Below, one piece after another: positions 5,344-8,980 of a stretch of DNA of 8,980 bases. Source of the stretch: an uncultured Chromatiaceae bacterium. GTDB taxonomy: Bacteria > Pseudomonadota > Gammaproteobacteria > Enterobacterales > Alteromonadaceae. Numbering within the stretch: the stretch's first letter is position 1; each line of letters begins with the position of its first letter. The notes under the pieces were generated by a model, which had not been told where the DNA came from, ran no database searches, and saw only the letters and a program-made list of their open reading frames with translations. The stretch spans positions 1 to 8,980 of the forward strand of contig CAMLNG010000125.1 of assembly GCA_946481195.1 (NCBI GenBank), written 5' to 3'. A program made the translations under genes and the position numbers.

Positions 5344-7440
5344 ATGAAAAAAATAATTCCGTGCTTGCTGGCTTCTGCTGTTCATACTGCAGTTTTTGCT
5401 GAAACAACCAACGACCTGAACTTTCAGGGGTTCTCTGGCCTGTTTAATGTGCCTACCGGGGATTCGCTGAATTATGGTGAGTTTCATGTTGGTTATAACA
5501 ACTTACTCGATGGGTTCATTAGCTCAGTATCAAAACCGTCTCACAATTTTTTATACGACAAGGGTCACGTTGTGACCGTCTCAACCAGCCCATTTCCTGG
5601 TTTAGAAGTGGGAATGCGGAACATCAGCTACAACTGGAGCCAGGGTTCCGACTTATCCGCCAATATTAAATACTCGCCAACTTTTATTCCTGAAGACTGG
5701 TTTCAATTGGCGATAGGGATCCAGGATATTGGTGGCAGCACCAATGATTTGGACGCCCGATTTATTGCAGTTTCCAAACAGTTAGGTGATTTTCGGTTCA
5801 CCATAGGCACCGGCGAGCAAAAAGTTAAGCAGCCCGGACTGATAGCCCCGCGCTATGATGGTGGTTTTTATGGTGTGGAATATCAGCCTTATGAATGGGC
5901 GGCATTGCTGGCTGAACACGACGGTGTGAACACAACGTATGGCTTAAAATTTAAAACGCCATTGAGCTGGTTAGGTCATCAAGGGCAGTTCTACGCCACT
6001 ATTGCGGCCAAAGATGATTTTGATGACGGTCCTGCTGACAACAAATACGTTGCACTCGGCTATCGCGGTACATTGTTCAGTACGGTTGAAAACAACCTTG
6101 GTGGTAAAACCAACAAAGAAAGCCAAATTGCGAAAGTGCTGGACTGGCTGTTTGTCGACAACAATTATGCGAAATATCAGGCGGTCGATATCGGTCTGAG
6201 TAAATATCAGCATGTAAACGACAAGCTGGTGACTCAACTGGGCACTATAAAAAACAGGTTGGTTAAACAAGGTTTTGAGCGCATTTGGCTAGGGCTCGAC
6301 GATAAAACTCTGCTGGTCCGTTTTGAGAATTCAGTGTTTAACCGGAATGATCTGGATGCTATTGGCGTTGCCCTGGGTCTGGTTACTCAAATGGCTCCGG
6401 ACAGCGTCACAACAATTGATTTGACCTTGTCGAAATACGGCATCCCGACGTTGCGCTTTAGTGCTGTGCAACAGCAATTAATGCAGTTTTACCAAGGAAA
6501 ACTCGACAGTTTTCAGATAAATCACCTTCAGGCAGAGCAACAACAAATCGGGGACATGTTGTGGGTCGGTGGTAGTCAGTCGCCGTACTGGACACCCCGT
6601 ATCAGTTTTAGCCCGCAACTGCGAAATTTTGTCGGGACCGAAGTGGGTGTGTTTGACTACTCGCTGGCACTGCGTACCAACCTGACTTTGCCAATGTGGC
6701 AAGGTGGTGAACTGGTGCTGGAGCACGATTTCAATATTGATGACAGCAGGGATTTTGCTCTGGGTCGTTCTTTTGGTCGTTACCGGTACGACAATGGCAT
6801 CAAAAACCTGTTTTTACGGCAGACCTTTCAGCTGCCTTTTAATATCTACAGTTCAGTTGCAGTTGGGCGCAGCAAAGAAATGTATCAGGAAGAACATGAC
6901 TTAGTCGCGGTTGAAAGCAGCTGGCAAAGCCCACAAGGCAATCACAGATTGAGCGCTTACGGTGCTTTTATGGAATACAGCAATTTCCGAGGCAATTACC
7001 GGGAAATGTATACCGCGGAGTATCGCTATTATGTGGAGCCGCTGGATATGTCGTTAGCAGTGGAAGCCGGTCAGTTCTGGAGGGAGGATCGGGGCGCGAA
7101 AGTCAGTGCAACCTTCAATTTTGGTGATACTCAGTTAAGTGTCTTTGTACAGGATACCGACGTACAGATGTTGGGGATTGGGATATCTATTCCGTTAACC
7201 CCAAGGCGCGATATGCGCCCCGCCGCCATTCAGCTAAAAGGTAACGACAGTTGGCAATATAACCTGACCACTCGTACCGATTTTGCTGGCAGCAATCCGC
7301 TGGCTCCATTACAGGGGTACAGGCCTGCTTATCTGCGGCATTTAAATAACACTTATTTCAACAATGACCGTTTAACCCTCAGCTACGTGCGGGCCAATAT
7401 GCTACGTCTGCGCACAGCGTTTACAGACTTAGTGCGGTAA
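5344..7440 (+). CDS. yjbH: YjbH/GfcD-family outer-membrane protein for exopolysaccharide production
   Basis: This 698-residue protein belongs to the YjbH/GfcD family (DUF940), large outer-membrane proteins encoded with exopolysaccharide and group 4 capsule genes; their exact step is not settled. The ATG at 5344 is preferred to an in-frame GTG at 5335 because it gives a clean signal peptide (MKK, hydrophobic core, VFA cut after residue 19) and has GAAG 8 nt upstream. The mature protein begins near the family-type segment GFSGLFNVPTGD (29-40). It is dominated by alternating amphipathic strands with many Tyr, Phe and Trp, as in beta barrels, for example FRFTIGTG and YGVEYQPYEW. It lacks a terminal Phe and ends TDLVR, so a standard C-terminal barrel signal is not obvious. 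Length matches the roughly 700 residues of E. coli YjbH/GfcD. The wza-like gene starts 6 nt after the stop, indicating one operon. Confidence 0.88.
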   Translation: MKKIIPCLLASAVHTAVFAETTNDLNFQGFSGLFNVPTGDSLNYGEFHVGYNNLLDGFISSVSKPSHNFLYDKGHVVTVSTSPFPGLEVGMRNISYNWSQGSDLSANIKYSPTFIPEDWFQLAIGIQDIGGSTNDLDARFIAVSKQLGDFRFTIGTGEQKVKQPGLIAPRYDGGFYGVEYQPYEWAALLAEHDGVNTTYGLKFKTPLSWLGHQGQFYATIAAKDDFDDGPADNKYVALGYRGTLFSTVENNLGGKTNKESQIAKVLDWLFVDNNYAKYQAVDIGLSKYQHVNDKLVTQLGTIKNRLVKQGFERIWLGLDDKTLLVRFENSVFNRNDLDAIGVALGLVTQMAPDSVTTIDLTLSKYGIPTLRFSAVQQQLMQFYQGKLDSFQINHLQAEQQQIGDMLWVGGSQSPYWTPRISFSPQLRNFVGTEVGVFDYSLALRTNLTLPMWQGGELVLEHDFNIDDSRDFALGRSFGRYRYDNGIKNLFLRQTFQLPFNIYSSVAVGRSKEMYQEEHDLVAVESSWQSPQGNHRLSAYGAFMEYSNFRGNYREMYTAEYRYYVEPLDMSLAVEAGQFWREDRGAKVSATFNFGDTQLSVFVQDTDVQMLGIGISIPLTPRRDMRPAAIQLKGNDSWQYNLTTRTDFAGSNPLAPLQGYRPAYLRHLNNTYFNNDRLTLSYVRANMLRLRTAFTDLVR

Positions 7441-7446
7441 CTACAA

Positions 7447-8559
7447 ATGAAAAATTATATTTTTGCGCTTTGCTGTATCGGACTAGTGGGTTTGTCTGGC
7501 TGCACTCTGGTGCCAGGTTCTCACATTGCTGAAGACAAATCACCTGGTAGCCTGGTGGGGGACGAGCCCATTGTCGAGCCCAACGTGATATTGATTACCC
7601 CGAGCCTGATCCGTGAAATTGCAGCGAATCAGCCTGTGCGTAAACTGGACAAGTTTTTTAATGAACATCGGGAAATCGACGGCGACTACCGTTACAAAAT
7701 CGGTATAGGTGACATATTAACCATCACCGTTTGGGAACACCCCGAGCTGACTATCCCCTTTGGACAGTTCCGCGACGCAAAAGAGCAGGGCAATATTGTG
7801 TATGAAGACGGTACTATCTTTTTTCCTTATGCCGGTAAAGTTGGCGCCGCGGGAAAAACAGTGGTGGAGCTGCGCGATACATTAACCAAAGCGCTGTCAA
7901 GTTACATTGAGAAACCACAGGTTGATGTCAAAGTAAATACGTTTAATAGCCAGAAATTCTATCTTACCGGAGCAGTGCGAAGCCCTGGCACATTCCCCAT
8001 TACCCATATTCCGCTGCGATTATTAGAGGCTATCAATCAGGCTGGGGGATTTGACAGCAATGCTGATATTTATTCGGTACGTATTACCCGCAATAAAGAA
8101 ACGGTGGAAGTACCCATTTACGACATGTTGTACAACGGTGATTTGCGCGCAAATATCGTGATTAAACATGGTGATGTATTACATGTCGCACCAGACGAAC
8201 AACGTCGCGTTTTTGTGATGGGTGAAGTGACCCGCCCAATGGCAATGAAAATGAACCACAAACCGATGACGCTGGCACAAGTGATTGGGGAAGTCGGTGG
8301 CTTAAATGAAATGCGCGCAGATGCAAGTGGCGTTTATGTCATACGTCAGGCTGATGTGCCTGAAATGGTGAATGTCTTCCAGCTGGATATCTCAAAGGCT
8401 TATGTCCTGAGTCTGGCCGATGATTTTGTATTGCAGTCACGCGATATCGTGTATGTCAGCGCAGCACCGATTAGCCGTTGGAATCGCCTTATTAGTAACC
8501 TGCTGCCGAGCATAAGCGGTGTGAATTCGTTGCAGGACATTTCTGGCGGAGCCAACTAA
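7447..8559 (+). CDS. wza: Wza/GfcE-like outer-membrane polysaccharide export lipoprotein
   Basis: Wza-type proteins form an octameric channel that carries capsule or exopolysaccharide from the periplasm through the outer membrane, docking on the Wzc kinase. The 370-residue protein is close to the 379 of E. coli Wza. It has a lipoprotein signal with lipobox LSGC (Cys19) followed by Thr at +2, which predicts outer-membrane sorting. The polysaccharide-export domain starts near residue 81 (YKIGIGDILTITVWEHPEL) and continues through DGTIFFPYAGKV. Two SLBB-type domains follow at about 169 (FYLTGAVRSPGTF) and about 254 (VFVMGEVTRP). The C-terminal PISRWNRLISNLLPSISG (about 341-358) matches the segment forming the membrane-spanning helical barrel. 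Only 6 nt separate it from yjbH and no clear Shine-Dalgarno is present, so translation is probably coupled. The wzb-like gene follows after 74 nt. Confidence 0.95.
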   Translation: MKNYIFALCCIGLVGLSGCTLVPGSHIAEDKSPGSLVGDEPIVEPNVILITPSLIREIAANQPVRKLDKFFNEHREIDGDYRYKIGIGDILTITVWEHPELTIPFGQFRDAKEQGNIVYEDGTIFFPYAGKVGAAGKTVVELRDTLTKALSSYIEKPQVDVKVNTFNSQKFYLTGAVRSPGTFPITHIPLRLLEAINQAGGFDSNADIYSVRITRNKETVEVPIYDMLYNGDLRANIVIKHGDVLHVAPDEQRRVFVMGEVTRPMAMKMNHKPMTLAQVIGEVGGLNEMRADASGVYVIRQADVPEMVNVFQLDISKAYVLSLADDFVLQSRDIVYVSAAPISRWNRLISNLLPSISGVNSLQDISGGAN

Positions 8560-8608
8560 AGCCAAAATGTAACCCTTTGGATTTGCCAATAGTATCTGGG
8601 GTGACCAC

Positions 8609-8641
8609 ATGGCAGCATCATTGAAGGTTCAAGATGTTTGA
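8609..8641 (+). CDS. Possible 10-codon leader ORF overlapping the wzb start
   Basis: ATG 8609 opens a frame encoding MAASLKVQDV that stops at TGA 8639-8641, overlapping the first codons of wzb in another frame. A GGGGT stretch (8598-8602) lies 6 nt before it. Translating this peptide would bring ribosomes through the wzb start and could couple wzb to upstream translation. The ORF is short enough to be chance, so confidence is low. Confidence 0.15.
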   Translation: MAASLKVQDV

Positions 8642-8980
8642 ACATATTCTGGTTGTTTGTATCGGCAATATTTGCCGTTCGCCGGTAGCAGAGGCCTTGT
8701 TAAGGCAAGGCCTGGCTGGCAGTGGGAAACAAATTGCTTCGGCTGGCATTGCAGCTATGGTGGGTTGCAGTGCTGACCCGGGCAGCGTCGCGCTAATGGC
8801 CGCCAGAGGGCTGGATCTGAGCCAACACAAAGCCCGCCAGCTGGACCGCAGTATGCTGGCACAGGCTGAACTGATTTTAGTGATGGAACAGAGCCACATC
8901 GAAGCCATCACTAAAATGGCGCCGGAAGCGCGCGGAAAAACCATGTTACTTGGTAAATGGGATAACGCTACTGAAGTGCC
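8634..8980 (+). CDS. wzb: Wzb/Etp-like low-molecular-weight protein-tyrosine phosphatase, 5' part (runs off the window)
   Basis: This cytoplasmic phosphatase removes phosphate from the tyrosine-rich tail of the Wzc/Etk co-polymerase kinase, a cycle required for polymer assembly and export. AAGG (8624-8627) sits 6 nt before ATG 8634. The first 17 residues, MFEHILVVCIGNICRSP, contain the P-loop CX5R(S/T) with nucleophile Cys9 and Arg15, at the same positions as in E. coli Wzb. Further similarity includes SAGIAAMVG, SADP, ARQLDRSML and APEARGKTMLLGKWDN. Of about 147 expected residues 115 are visible; the window stops just before the DPY motif that carries the general-acid Asp. Gene order yjbH-wza-wzb predicts a wzc-type kinase directly downstream. 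Confidence 0.95.
   Translation, partial: MFEHILVVCIGNICRSPVAEALLRQGLAGSGKQIASAGIAAMVGCSADPGSVALMAARGLDLSQHKARQLDRSMLAQAELILVMEQSHIEAITKMAPEARGKTMLLGKWDNATEV

Noticed and set aside
8562..8580. CCAAA/TTTGG hairpin between wza and wzb as a terminator
   Set aside because: The stem is only 5 bp with a 9-nt loop and no T tract follows.
8618..8944. 108-codon minus-strand ORF opposite wzb
   Set aside because: The plus strand encodes an unmistakable tyrosine phosphatase there; the antisense frame has no recognisable domain.

Overview
The window looks like chromosomal DNA from a gammaproteobacterium. The single-stranded DNA-binding protein and the YajR-type transporter resemble their E. coli counterparts closely. 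The SSB linker, rich in Gln, Pro, Ala and Asn, suggests the Alteromonadales/Rheinheimera-like part of the class, but that placement is an inference from general familiarity and was not tested. All confidently called genes lie on the + strand. No tRNA, rRNA, CRISPR array or insertion sequence was seen.

Left part (1-2800): the 3' end of a membrane-anchored GGDEF diguanylate cyclase with intact catalytic and inhibitory motifs is followed by a YajR-like major facilitator transporter with a C-terminal YAM domain. Next, only 14 nt on, comes ssb. A strong Rho-independent terminator at 2761-2800 closes this group.

Middle part (2801-5343): an AT-rich stretch of about 620 bp holds no confident gene. 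It contains two adjacent palindromes and, on the minus strand, a possible frameshifted remnant of a small gene. A 530-residue outer-membrane lipoprotein of unknown function follows, built of beta-rich domains (carboxypeptidase-regulatory-like and a VPAGT-type domain) and ending at a hairpin. The next 284 bp before the polysaccharide genes contain a good match to a sigma-54 (-24/-12) promoter. They also hold two overlapping, mutually exclusive inverted repeats just upstream of the start codon.

Right part (5344-8980): yjbH/gfcD-like outer-membrane protein, wza-like export lipoprotein and the start of a wzb-like low-molecular-weight tyrosine phosphatase, all in the same direction. This is the front end of an exopolysaccharide or capsule export locus. 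Wza forms the outer-membrane channel. Wzb dephosphorylates a Wzc-type tyrosine kinase, which is expected just beyond the window. YjbH-family proteins accompany such loci. The YjbF/YjbG (GfcB/GfcC) partners usually found before YjbH are absent; the unrelated lipoprotein sits in their place.

The most interesting points are the probable sigma-54 control of the export operon, the switch-like leader, and the uncharacterised lipoprotein next to it. No wholly new system can be demonstrated from this window alone.
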